Assembly: GCA_910587815.1 (NCBI GenBank)
Contig: CAJUNK010000021.1
Location: 1-27,392 of the forward strand
Reading direction: 5' to 3'
From: Candidatus Gastranaerophilales bacterium
Lineage (GTDB): Bacteria > Cyanobacteriota > Vampirovibrionia > Gastranaerophilales > Gastranaerophilaceae
Length of the DNA stretch: 27,392 nt
Shown: positions 14,353-22,951 of the stretch, piece by piece
Numbering within the stretch: position 1 is the first letter of the stretch
How the letters are laid out: every line of letters begins with the position of its first letter
Program-made: the position numbers and the translations under genes
The notes under the pieces: model-generated
What the model was told of the DNA's origin: nothing
Database searches by the model: none
The model's input: only the letters and a program-made list of their open reading frames with translations

Positions 14353-15831
14353 TCAAAAATTTATTTTATAGAGAATAGTTCTTGATGAAAGGTGCATTCT
14401 AAAGCCGTTTTTCTTCTTTTGCTCATTCAGCCACAAAACAGAATAAAGTGTATTCTTCATTGGATAATTATCAGGTATAAAAATCCAATAATTAGGGAAT
14501 TTATTTGAATTTTCCCCAACGTTTGAAAGCCAGGATTTAAATTCTTCATCATCGTAAAAATTTACAATAGCAATTTTATCTTTATCAATGTTAAAATTCA
14601 GTACATCAGAATAATAATTAAATGTAAATACACCTGAATTTGGCAAAACTATGATATCATTTTTAGGCTCAAAGTATTCCATTAAAACTTTTATACCATC
14701 TTTTGGCCTTGAAATATTATAGATAGCATCTATTCTTCCAGGACACAAAATTTTCAATTGGAAAAGAAATATAAAGAGCGCTAAAAATATAGAAATAACT
14801 GTAGAAACAATGCTATCAATCTTTTTATTTTTAAATTTGAAATCAAAAGGAAAAACTGTAAAAATTATAAAAAATGGAATAAGATATAATATTAATCTTT
14901 CAGATAAAGGATAGCATTTAAGCAAACTTGCAATTATCATGCCAAACATTGAAAACAATAAAATACGATGAATTTTTGTTGTTTTAAACAGGAAAATAAA
15001 CGCCCCAAAAGCTGTGAATGGCAATAAAAATTTTAAATAATTTTGCTGCGTTAAAAAGAATATTAAATTATTTTTAATAAATCCAAAAAATGTGTTAGGC
15101 GCAATAAATCCAAGTATCCAAAAATCATTCATGTACTCATTAAACACAGGTGAAAATGACATTTTATATAATATTACAAATATTAAAGGCAGGATGGGAA
15201 TTACATAAAGTTTATAGTTTTTAATATTTTTTAATAAACCATAACATATAAACCCAAACAATAAAAATACGGTAGGCTGGCTAACGAAAAACAGTATTGA
15301 AAAAATAACACTTATAGAAGCTGCACTATAAAAATTTAATGATTTTATATCAATCTTTTGAACCCACAAAAGTGTTGCCATAAATACTAAAACATCAAGC
15401 CCATATTGCTTAAATTCTGAAGCATAACGCGCAAGTAAAAAATTTGTACAAAATAAAACATTTGCAAAAATTATGGTATGTTTTGTATTTAAAAATTTTT
15501 TAGAAAGCATATAAAACACAGGAATTGATATTAAAGAGGCTAAAAACGGCACAAAACGAAGGACAAAATCTCCCATTCCAAAAAATATAGTTAAAATTTT
15601 GACCGCAAATAAATATCCAAAAGGTGCCATCTGAAAACATTTTAAAGGGCGGAATATCCAGAAAAAACCATCATTAAAGATAAAATTTTCTAAAAGCATA
15701 GCTTCATCATGCCAAATCTGCCTTCCAATGAAATAAGATTCTATCCTATAGCATGCGCCAACGCCCATAATGAAGCCCATCAGAATAAAATACCAATATT
15801 TTTTTAAAAATGTTTTAATATCATCTATCAT
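14353..15831 (-). CDS. GT39/ArnT-like membrane glycosyltransferase, paralogue B
   Basis: 492-aa polytopic membrane protein with roughly 11 spans. The first outside loop carries RQIWHDEAML, the acidic Asp-Glu expected to be catalytic in GT39/GT83 (PMT/ArnT-type) enzymes, which transfer sugars from polyprenyl-phosphate donors to protein, lipid or glycan outside the membrane. RYASEFKQYGLDVLVF in the third loop is also typical. The C-terminal ~120 residues form a soluble domain. Its ATG overlaps the stop of the upstream paralogue by 4 bp (ATGA) with an AAGGTG site, so the pair is translationally coupled. The donor and acceptor are unknown. Confidence 0.85.
   Translation of the reverse strand: MIDDIKTFLKKYWYFILMGFIMGVGACYRIESYFIGRQIWHDEAMLLENFIFNDGFFWIFRPLKCFQMAPFGYLFAVKILTIFFGMGDFVLRFVPFLASLISIPVFYMLSKKFLNTKHTIIFANVLFCTNFLLARYASEFKQYGLDVLVFMATLLWVQKIDIKSLNFYSAASISVIFSILFFVSQPTVFLLFGFICYGLLKNIKNYKLYVIPILPLIFVILYKMSFSPVFNEYMNDFWILGFIAPNTFFGFIKNNLIFFLTQQNYLKFLLPFTAFGAFIFLFKTTKIHRILLFSMFGMIIASLLKCYPLSERLILYLIPFFIIFTVFPFDFKFKNKKIDSIVSTVISIFLALFIFLFQLKILCPGRIDAIYNISRPKDGIKVLMEYFEPKNDIIVLPNSGVFTFNYYSDVLNFNIDKDKIAIVNFYDDEEFKSWLSNVGENSNKFPNYWIFIPDNYPMKNTLYSVLWLNEQKKKNGFRMHLSSRTILYKINF
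15461..15549. repeat. 89-bp near-identical patch in glycosyltransferase paralogue B
   Basis: Matches 16948-17036 with one mismatch (15477 against 16964), including a 72-bp perfect run (15478-15549). It encodes the LASLISIPVFYMLSKKF region. Confidence 0.95.
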
Positions 15832-17345
15832 ATTTTCACCTTATAAAGATAGGAATTTTGTGCCGGATGCAAACTATATAAAACCGTGACCACATTGGTT
15901 TTTTTAATGTCTTGAACAGCTTTTGATATTGGAGCATCCATAAAATCACATGGAATAAATATCCAGTAATTCTTATCATCAGATTCAGCTTTATCTTCAT
16001 TTTGTGCAGTTAAAAATTCAACAAATTTTCTATTCTCAGGCGGATTCAAAATAATCACATTATCAATATTGATATTTAGCAAAAATGCATAATATCTGTA
16101 AAAACATTCATTAAATTTTGAAATTATTAAAATATCATCTTTATTAAAATTTTCCTTCAAAATAATAGCTAAATCCCGCCCTCTACAGCAATCTAAAATA
16201 ATATTATTTCTATTTTTACAAATAATTTTTGCATCAAAAAGAATAAAAAATAAAAGTGAAAAAACAATTATAAAAATAGTTAATGCCTTATCAAAATGCA
16301 CATTTTTCATTTTGAAATCAAAAACTGATGAAATAAATATGATAACAAATGGAAAAAGAAATAATATCATTCTGTTTAGGGCAGGATAAAGATGTAAAGC
16401 AGAGGCTAAAACTACTCCAAAGAGGGAAAATATAAAAATTTTATTTACCTTTGCATCCATTTTATATGTTTTATAAAGAAAAATTAAAAAACCGATAAAA
16501 ATAAATGGAATTAAAAATTTCAAACATTTTATTCCATAAAAGAAAAAATTTAAATTCTCTGTTAAAAACTGCCTTATTGTACAAAATGAAATAAACCCAT
16601 CTGCCCAATATTGCTGCATATATGCTGTTACATTAGAAGGCATCTGTATTTTATATAAAATAACCGCAGCAAGCGGTAAAATCCCTATTAAACAAAATTT
16701 ATAGTGCTTAATATTTTTTAACAAAGTAAATGCAATAAGACCAAAAAGCAAAAATACTGTGGGCTGAGATATAAAAAAAAGAAGACTAAAAACTATGTTA
16801 AGCACCAGTATGCTTTGCATAGTTAAATCTTTAACATCAAGCTTTGAAAGCCACAACAAAACAAGCATAAATATTAAGATATCTGCTGAATACTGCTTAA
16901 ATTCTGATGAATAACGAATCAAAGCAAAATTTATTGCATATAAAAAATTTGCAAAAATTATGGCATGTTTTGTATTTAAAAATTTTTTAGAAAGCATATA
17001 AAACACAGGAATTGATATTAAAGAGGCTAAAAACGGTAAAAATCTGAAGGCCATCTCTGATGCACCGAAAAAAGATGTTATGATTTTTGTTATTATCAAA
17101 AACAATGGCGGTGCAATCTGGAAATAATTTAATGGTAAAAATGCCCATAAAAAACCATTATTATCCACAACATTTGCAGCAAGCGCTGCCTCATCCGGCC
17201 AAAACTGCCTATCTAAAAAATACACCTCTATTCTAAAAGCAGCAGATAGCAGCAAAATAAAACAGATTAGAATAAAATACCAATATTTTATTAAAAATGC
17301 CCCTACAGTATTTTTTATGATATTCAAAACTTTGCGGCATTCCAT
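15828..17345 (-). CDS. GT39/ArnT-like membrane glycosyltransferase, paralogue A
   Basis: 505 aa, same fold as its downstream neighbour. The first loop has RQFWPDEAAL with the catalytic-type Asp-Glu, followed by FRFLPFLAS and RYSSEFKQYSADILIF. About 11 membrane spans and a soluble C-terminal domain follow. The protein starts 12 bp after the atpC stop, with at most a weak ribosome site (TTGGG), so it may be read from the ATP synthase transcript. Whole-protein similarity to paralogue B is moderate, but one block is nearly identical in DNA. Substrates unknown; a surface-glycan or protein-glycosylation role is inferred from the family. Confidence 0.85.
   Translation of the reverse strand: MECRKVLNIIKNTVGAFLIKYWYFILICFILLLSAAFRIEVYFLDRQFWPDEAALAANVVDNNGFLWAFLPLNYFQIAPPLFLIITKIITSFFGASEMAFRFLPFLASLISIPVFYMLSKKFLNTKHAIIFANFLYAINFALIRYSSEFKQYSADILIFMLVLLWLSKLDVKDLTMQSILVLNIVFSLLFFISQPTVFLLFGLIAFTLLKNIKHYKFCLIGILPLAAVILYKIQMPSNVTAYMQQYWADGFISFCTIRQFLTENLNFFFYGIKCLKFLIPFIFIGFLIFLYKTYKMDAKVNKIFIFSLFGVVLASALHLYPALNRMILFLFPFVIIFISSVFDFKMKNVHFDKALTIFIIVFSLLFFILFDAKIICKNRNNIILDCCRGRDLAIILKENFNKDDILIISKFNECFYRYYAFLLNINIDNVIILNPPENRKFVEFLTAQNEDKAESDDKNYWIFIPCDFMDAPISKAVQDIKKTNVVTVLYSLHPAQNSYLYKVKI
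16948..17036. repeat. 89-bp near-identical patch in glycosyltransferase paralogue A
   Basis: Partner of 15461-15549, 1487 bp away in direct orientation. Flanking coding sequence of the two genes is much more diverged. Confidence 0.95.
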
Positions 17346-17357
17346 TTAAAACCCAAT

Positions 17358-17780
17358 CTATCTGCCTCTTTTTGCGGCTGTAATCCTTGCTATTGCTTTT
17401 GCAAGAGCAAACTGCGCTCTTAAAATTTCGTTTTTTTCTGCATGGGCTGCAAGTTTTGCCTTTGCACGCTCATAAGCTGCATGGGCTCTTGTTTCATCTA
17501 TATCATCACCTAGTTCTGCTAAATCAGTTAAAATTACTGCCTGATTATCCTTAAATTGTAAAATACCGCCCATTGTTGTGATAAAAACAGCATTGTCATT
17601 CTTATTTTTATCAGAAATAGCCTTGGTTACACCTACCTTTAGGGCGCAAATTAAGGGTGTGTGATTTGGAAGAATACCTATGGCGCCATCTTCAGCTGTT
17701 GTATAGAATGCATCCACATTATCTTCAAAAACCACCTTTTGCTGGGTTATTATTTTTAAATTTATTTTGTTTTTTTTCAT
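17358..17780 (-). CDS. atpC: ATP synthase epsilon subunit
   Basis: 140-aa epsilon subunit of F1, part of the central stalk and an inhibitor of ATP hydrolysis. The N-terminal beta-sandwich shows the family signatures: LKIITQQKVVFEDNVDAF, then EDGAIGILPNHTPLI and GGILQFKDNQAVIL. The C-terminal helical hairpin follows (ETRAHAAYERAKAKLA to the end). A clear AAGGAATTT ribosome site precedes the ATG. It lies 28 bp after atpD, the cyanobacterial-style beta-epsilon pair separate from the other ATP synthase genes. Confidence 0.95.
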   Translation of the reverse strand: MKKNKINLKIITQQKVVFEDNVDAFYTTAEDGAIGILPNHTPLICALKVGVTKAISDKNKNDNAVFITTMGGILQFKDNQAVILTDLAELGDDIDETRAHAAYERAKAKLAAHAEKNEILRAQFALAKAIARITAAKRGR

Positions 17781-17808
17781 AAATTCCTTGTTTTACAATG
17801 CTTTTAGC

Positions 17809-19227
17809 CTATACAGCACAGGTTTTAGCTTTTTCTAAAACATCTTCAATAGTGCCTGTCATATAAAAAGCTTGTTCGGGCACATCATCATGCTTTCCTT
17901 CAATAATTTCTTTGAATCCTTTAATTGATTCTTCAAGTTTTACATATCTTCCTTTTGTGCCTGAAAACTGTTCTGCCACAAAGAAAGGTTGGGATAAGAA
18001 TTTTTGAATTTTACGCGCACGGTTTACGGTCAATTTATCTTCTTCAGATAGTTCATCCATCCCTAAAATTGCAATAATATCTTGTAAATCCTTGTATTTT
18101 TGAAGGATTTCAAGCACTTTTTTTGCAACATTATAATGTTCTTCCCCTACAATATTAGGATCTAGTGCTCTAGAGTTTGATTCAAGGGGGTCACATGCAG
18201 GGTAAAGCCCTAATGATGCTATGTTTCTAGACAAAACAGTGCTTGCATCAAGGTGTGTAAACGTAGTTGCAGGGGCAGGGTCTGTCAGGTCATCCGCTGG
18301 TACATAAACTGCCTGAACAGATGTGATAGAACCATCTTTTGTAGATGTAATACGTTCCTGTAACTCACCAACTTCTTGAGATAATGTAGGCTGATAACCA
18401 ACAGCAGAAGGCATTCTGCCTAAAAGTGCAGAAACTTCTGAACCTGCCTGTACAAATCTAAAGATATTATCTATAAATAAAAGTACATCCTGTTTTGCAG
18501 TATCTCTAAAGTATTCAGCACAGGTAAGCGTTGAAAGACCAACCCTCATGCGGGCGCCAGGAGGTTCATTCATCTGACCGTACACAAGTGCTACTTTATC
18601 CAAAACTCCTGATTCTTTCATTTCATTATAAAGGTCATTTCCTTCGCGGGTACGTTCCCCAACCCCGCCAAACACAGAAACACCACTATGTTCTTGAGCA
18701 ATATTATGGATTAATTCCATAATAAGTACTGTTTTACCAACACCTGCACCGCCAAAAAGCCCTATTTTGCCGCCTTTTTGATATGGCATTAAAAGGTCTA
18801 TCGCCTTAATTCCTGTTTCTAAAATTTCAACCTTTGTATTTTGTTCAACAAGACTTGGAGAGGGCCTGTGGATAGGCAGATATTCACTTGCACCTACATC
18901 TCCCATATTATCAACAGGTTCACCCAATACATTTAAAATACGGCCTAAAATTTCTTTACCAACAGGCATTTTTATAGGTTCATTTGTGTTTTTCACCTTC
19001 ATGCCACGCTTTAAGCCATCTGTGGATGACATAGCAACCGCCCTTACAGTATTTTGCCCTAACAATTGCTGCACTTCAACAACAGTTTTAATACCATCAT
19101 CATTTATAATTTCAAGTGCATCATATATTTCAGGCAGTTTGCCATTTTTAAATTCAACATCTATTACAGGCCCGATGATTTGAACTATAGAACCTTCAAA
19201 TCCATCCATCACGGCATTTTCGCTCAT
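17809..19227 (-). CDS. atpD: ATP synthase beta subunit
   Basis: 472-aa catalytic subunit of F1-ATPase. Walker A GGAGVGKT is at 159-166; GERTREGNDLY, the Walker B region DVLLFIDNIFRF and the ALLGRMPSAVGYQPTL stretch are all intact. The beta barrel starts at GSIVQIIGPVIDVEF after a short extra N-terminus (MSENAVMDGFE). A ribosome site AAAGGG lies 7 nt before the ATG, and a good promoter is placed about 30-60 nt upstream. It is followed by atpC; no other ATP synthase genes are in the window, as in Cyanobacteria where beta and epsilon form their own operon. Confidence 0.98.
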   Translation of the reverse strand: MSENAVMDGFEGSIVQIIGPVIDVEFKNGKLPEIYDALEIINDDGIKTVVEVQQLLGQNTVRAVAMSSTDGLKRGMKVKNTNEPIKMPVGKEILGRILNVLGEPVDNMGDVGASEYLPIHRPSPSLVEQNTKVEILETGIKAIDLLMPYQKGGKIGLFGGAGVGKTVLIMELIHNIAQEHSGVSVFGGVGERTREGNDLYNEMKESGVLDKVALVYGQMNEPPGARMRVGLSTLTCAEYFRDTAKQDVLLFIDNIFRFVQAGSEVSALLGRMPSAVGYQPTLSQEVGELQERITSTKDGSITSVQAVYVPADDLTDPAPATTFTHLDASTVLSRNIASLGLYPACDPLESNSRALDPNIVGEEHYNVAKKVLEILQKYKDLQDIIAILGMDELSEEDKLTVNRARKIQKFLSQPFFVAEQFSGTKGRYVKLEESIKGFKEIIEGKHDDVPEQAFYMTGTIEDVLEKAKTCAV

Positions 19228-19256
19228 ATAAAAACCCTTTATAATACTTTGATTTT

Positions 19257-19285
19257 ATTATACTAAAAACAATTTTTATTGTCAC
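19257..19285 (-). promoter_or_regulatory. Promoter of atpD-atpC
   Basis: On the minus strand, GTGACA (19280-19285) and TATAAT (19257-19262) are separated by exactly 17 bp, close to the sigma-70 consensus. The predicted start near 19250 gives a leader of about 23 nt to the atpD ATG. Confidence 0.65.
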
Positions 19286-19454
19286 AGAAAGTACATAAAT
19301 TGCCCAAAAGGGCTAGTAATTTGGGTTTATAAATACATAAAAAACGAGTATTTCTCAAATTTAAATGTGCTTGGCTTATACAAATGCAAGCAAAACACAA
19401 GATAACAAACAATTGTAAACCTCGTTTATTTTTCTTAATATTTTGTAATGAAAC

Positions 19455-20015
19455 TTAGTCTAAATAAAACACTGTAACCACTTTATGAGATTCTTCAGCA
19501 AAATCCACAGCTTTGTGCAAAGTGTTTGAAGTGTGAGACAAAAAGCAAATCAACTGTTGACATTCATCAATGATTTCACGGTTACAAATTCTTGAAGCAT
19601 CAGTCAGTGTCATCATCGCTCTATCAGGATGTTCTATAATATTTGGTACACCAATCAATTGGTCCTGAACATCTGATGGCTGCTGGCCTATTGTTTGGGG
19701 CAGAATAACTTTTAATTTTTCAGGATTTGCCTTCATGGCACCTCTGATTGCAGCAGCATTTGTACCTGAAGAACCGCCCGAAGTTATTATTGTATTTCCT
19801 TGCATAACAAGGGAGGTTGTAAGTGTTTCTATAATTTGCTGATGAGTGATGGCAAGGTTTCTAGAACCAATAATAGCAATCCTTTTGGCGGATTGGCGGA
19901 TGGTTGCAAGCTCTTGAGCCAGGGTATCAACTTTATCAATATCATCCTCGGAAACTTTATCTAAATCATCCAACGGAACCATAATTGAGGGTTGTTCATT
20001 ATTGTTTTCGCTCAT
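19455..20015 (-). CDS. DprA-like Rossmann-fold protein, cyanobacterial type
   Basis: 186 aa. After a 45-residue acidic N-terminus comes a SMF/DprA-like fold: IAIIGSRNLAITHQQ, then GNTIITSGGSSGTNAAAIRGAM (nucleotide-like GS-x-GT loop), KLKVILPQTIGQQP, and CNREIIDECQQLICF near the end. The same layout is found in short cyanobacterial proteins annotated as DNA recombination-mediator A-like; it lacks the extra domains of true DprA. A role in DNA handling is possible but untested. An in-frame TTG lies one codon upstream, but the ATG at 20015 has AAGGA 7 nt before it and was chosen. It is divergent from pcrA. Confidence 0.8.
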   Translation of the reverse strand: MSENNNEQPSIMVPLDDLDKVSEDDIDKVDTLAQELATIRQSAKRIAIIGSRNLAITHQQIIETLTTSLVMQGNTIITSGGSSGTNAAAIRGAMKANPEKLKVILPQTIGQQPSDVQDQLIGVPNIIEHPDRAMMTLTDASRICNREIIDECQQLICFLSHTSNTLHKAVDFAEESHKVVTVFYLD

Positions 20016-20122
20016 CAAATTTTCCTTAATATTTTTTTGTATTATAATAATAGCATATTTTTTTAATTTTGACTATTTTATTTTATTTTGTGCCTGATAC
20101 GAGGCGGGGAAAATTAACAGCA

Positions 20123-22741
20123 ATGCAGGATTTAGCGTTTTTACAAGGTTTAAATAAGGAACAAAATGAGGCAGTTATTGAAAAAAGCGGCCCAATTTTA
20201 GTACTTGCAGGGGCAGGAAGCGGCAAAACCAAAGTGCTAACCTCAAGAATAGCGAATTTAGTGCATTCAGGTGTAAATCCTTTTGAAATTTTAGCTGTAA
20301 CATTTACAAACAAAGCCGCAAAAGAAATGAGTGCAAGGCTTTCAGCGTATTTAGGCGAAGAAACCGTAAAACGTATGTGGGTAGGCACTTTTCACAATAT
20401 TGCAGGTAGAATTTTAAGACGCGACCTTGATAAATATCAGACCAAAGATGGTAGAAAATGGGGCAATAACTACGTTATATATGATGATACAGACACAAAA
20501 ACCATCATAAAAAATGCAATTAAAAAGTTTAATTTAGATGAAAAAATTTATGAAATAAAATTAATAAAATCAATAATTTCAAATGCCAAAAACAAGCTAC
20601 AAGACGCTTATAGCTTTGCATCCAGTGCAAAAGACTACAAAAGTGAAAAAATTTCAGAAGTGTATTATGAATATGAAAAACAGCTAGCAATCAATAATGC
20701 TCTAGATTTTGACGACATGCTCATGCTTTGTGTAAATCTTTTGGCTGAAAATGACTTGGTGCGCGAAAATTATGCAAGAAGGTTTAAACACATTCTGACA
20801 GATGAGTTTCAAGATACAAACAAGGCGCAATACAAGTTAATTCGTATGTTATACAATAACGAAAAGGCGCTCATGCCCTCTACAAGCCTTTGTGCGGTAG
20901 GGGATGTAGACCAATCAATTTATAGCTGGCGTGGGGCAGATTTTAAGATTATACTTGGGTTTCAGAAGGATTATGAAAATTCCAAGCTTATAAAATTAGA
21001 AAAAAATTACCGTTCCACAGAAAATATTCTTAATGCCGCAAATGCAGTAATAGTCAATAATTCAGAACGTTTGGACAAAAATTTATACTCTATAAAAGGT
21101 TCTGGCGAAAAGATTTTAACTTATGAGGCAGAATCAGACTATGAAGAAAGTCTCTATATCGCCCGAAAGATACGTCAACTGTACAATTCAGGCACTCCGT
21201 ATGAAGATATTGCAGTATTGTACCGCACAAATGCCCAATCCAGAGGAATTGAGGAAGCTTTAATGTCAAATTCCTTGCCCTATAAGATTGTTGGCGGTTT
21301 AAGGTTTTATGAAAGAAAAGAAATTAAAGATATTATTGCATACTTAAAAATGGTCTATAACCCCAATGATAATCAGAGTTTAAGGCGTATCATAAATGTG
21401 CCGAAACGTGGTATTGGTGATACTACGGTAAAAAAACTGGCAGATTTAGCTGATAGTAACGATTTGAGCATATTTGAGGTCATAAAAAACATTGATGCTT
21501 ATGACGACTTTAGCCCTCGTCATAAGGCGCTTTTGACCAATTTTTGTGAACAAATTCAAAATATGATTTCAAAACAAAATTCTATGGAATTATCCGAATT
21601 TGTAAATTTTGTTTTAGAATATTCAGGATATATCGCCGAATTAAAGAATGAAGATACGGTTGAAAACCAATCCAGGCTTGAAAATTTGCAAGAATTTATA
21701 AATGTTGTAAGAGAATTTGAACTTGATGAAATTTATTTTGAGGATGAGGCTGAAGACCTTGGTGCACTAGGTAATTTCCTGACCCAGGTGGCGCTTGTAT
21801 CTGATATAGATGAAGTTAAGGATAATGAAAAGTCTGTAACCCTTATGACACTGCATGCTTCAAAGGGTTTAGAGTTTCCTGTGGTATTTTTAGCAGGGCT
21901 TGAAGAAGGAATGTTCCCCAATGCGCGTACAATTGGCCAATATGAAAGCTCTACAGAACTTGAGGAGGAGAGAAGGCTGATGTACGTTGGGATTACACGT
22001 GCAAAAGACCTGCTTCACCTTACCTGGGCGCAAAGAAGACGCGTTTGGGGAGATATAAAATTTTTCCCACCAAGCAGATTTATAGAAGAAATTCCTGCCA
22101 ACTTGCTGCAAGAAGATGAGGCACAACAGGTAAAAACAGCATACAACAATGGATGGGGCGGTTCTAAAATCTCTAAAAGTAGTGACAGCAATGATTACGG
22201 CCGTAAAAATGATAATTTTAGAAAAAATTCATACAACAAAAACGATAGAAGCACCCAAAATACAAGTGCACCAAAAGATAGCGGGGCAGTAAAGACGCAC
22301 AATACAGGCTCTTCCTTGCTTTCAAGCATTGCAAGAATAAAAAAGAACAAAAATACTGATTCCAAGACGCCAAATCAGGTTGAAAATCAAACTGTACAAA
22401 GGACAGAGGCTAAAAATTTTGTTGTAAAAAAACAAAAAAATGAAGACTTTAAGAAAAATACGCCTGAAAAAAATAACGAAAGCGCACCTAAAAAATCAGA
22501 GGTCAATATAGCTGATATTATTGCCAAATGCAAGGAACAGGCTAAATCGCCGCCAAAAACACCTATGGCAAGCGGATTTAAGACCTTACCTGAAGGCACA
22601 AGGGTCTTTCACCAGCAGTTTGGCGTAGGCCACATCCTGAAAACCGAAGCTACATCAGGCGAAACAAACTATGTAGTTGAATTCACAAAAGCAGGCATCA
22701 AAACACTTGATGCTACAAGCGGCCATTTAAAAACATTCTAG
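20123..22741 (+). CDS. pcrA: UvrD/PcrA-type superfamily 1 DNA helicase
   Basis: 872 aa from the ATG at 20123; the frame is open from 20069, but the earlier TTG/GTG options have no ribosome site and add an unlikely hydrophobic stretch. All SF1A motifs are present: Walker A GAGSGKT (30-36), TFTNKAAKEM, DEFQDTN, GDVDQSIYSWRGAD, KNYRST, TLHASKGLEFPVVF and VGITRAK. After the helicase core is a ~150-residue low-complexity, Asn/Lys/Ser-rich linker, then a C-terminal domain (GTRVFHQQFGVGHIL ... YVVEF) matching the PcrA Tudor-like domain that contacts RNA polymerase. Roles are repair and removal of blocked complexes. Secure; pcrA versus uvrD is a naming matter. Confidence 0.95.
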   Translation: MQDLAFLQGLNKEQNEAVIEKSGPILVLAGAGSGKTKVLTSRIANLVHSGVNPFEILAVTFTNKAAKEMSARLSAYLGEETVKRMWVGTFHNIAGRILRRDLDKYQTKDGRKWGNNYVIYDDTDTKTIIKNAIKKFNLDEKIYEIKLIKSIISNAKNKLQDAYSFASSAKDYKSEKISEVYYEYEKQLAINNALDFDDMLMLCVNLLAENDLVRENYARRFKHILTDEFQDTNKAQYKLIRMLYNNEKALMPSTSLCAVGDVDQSIYSWRGADFKIILGFQKDYENSKLIKLEKNYRSTENILNAANAVIVNNSERLDKNLYSIKGSGEKILTYEAESDYEESLYIARKIRQLYNSGTPYEDIAVLYRTNAQSRGIEEALMSNSLPYKIVGGLRFYERKEIKDIIAYLKMVYNPNDNQSLRRIINVPKRGIGDTTVKKLADLADSNDLSIFEVIKNIDAYDDFSPRHKALLTNFCEQIQNMISKQNSMELSEFVNFVLEYSGYIAELKNEDTVENQSRLENLQEFINVVREFELDEIYFEDEAEDLGALGNFLTQVALVSDIDEVKDNEKSVTLMTLHASKGLEFPVVFLAGLEEGMFPNARTIGQYESSTELEEERRLMYVGITRAKDLLHLTWAQRRRVWGDIKFFPPSRFIEEIPANLLQEDEAQQVKTAYNNGWGGSKISKSSDSNDYGRKNDNFRKNSYNKNDRSTQNTSAPKDSGAVKTHNTGSSLLSSIARIKKNKNTDSKTPNQVENQTVQRTEAKNFVVKKQKNEDFKKNTPEKNNESAPKKSEVNIADIIAKCKEQAKSPPKTPMASGFKTLPEGTRVFHQQFGVGHILKTEATSGETNYVVEFTKAGIKTLDATSGHLKTF

Positions 22742-22767
22742 GTGGTTTTGTAGTATTAAAACGTGAT

Positions 22768-22799
22768 AAACCCTTGAATTTCAAGGGTTTTATTCTTTT
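22768..22799 (+). terminator. Intrinsic terminator after pcrA
   Basis: AAACCCTTG / CAAGGGTTT stem (22768-22776 with 22782-22790), 5-nt loop, followed by TATTCTTTT, 27 nt past the stop codon. Confidence 0.85.
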
Positions 22800-22951
22800 G
22801 TGCAAGCGTATAATCGCACTAAAACTTAATTTAGCAAACATTTTGAATAAATTCTTTTTGTTGTTTTTAACTATTTTATAGAGCAATTATTTGCTAAAAA
22901 AAGTTTTTAATAATTTAAGGGCAAGTTTGAAGGTAGAATGAAGGTAATTTA

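Noticed and set aside
20069..20122. Extended N-terminus for pcrA from TTG 20069 or GTG 20090
   Set aside because: No ribosome site is present before these codons and the added stretch is unlike the family; the ATG at 20123 gives the normal start.
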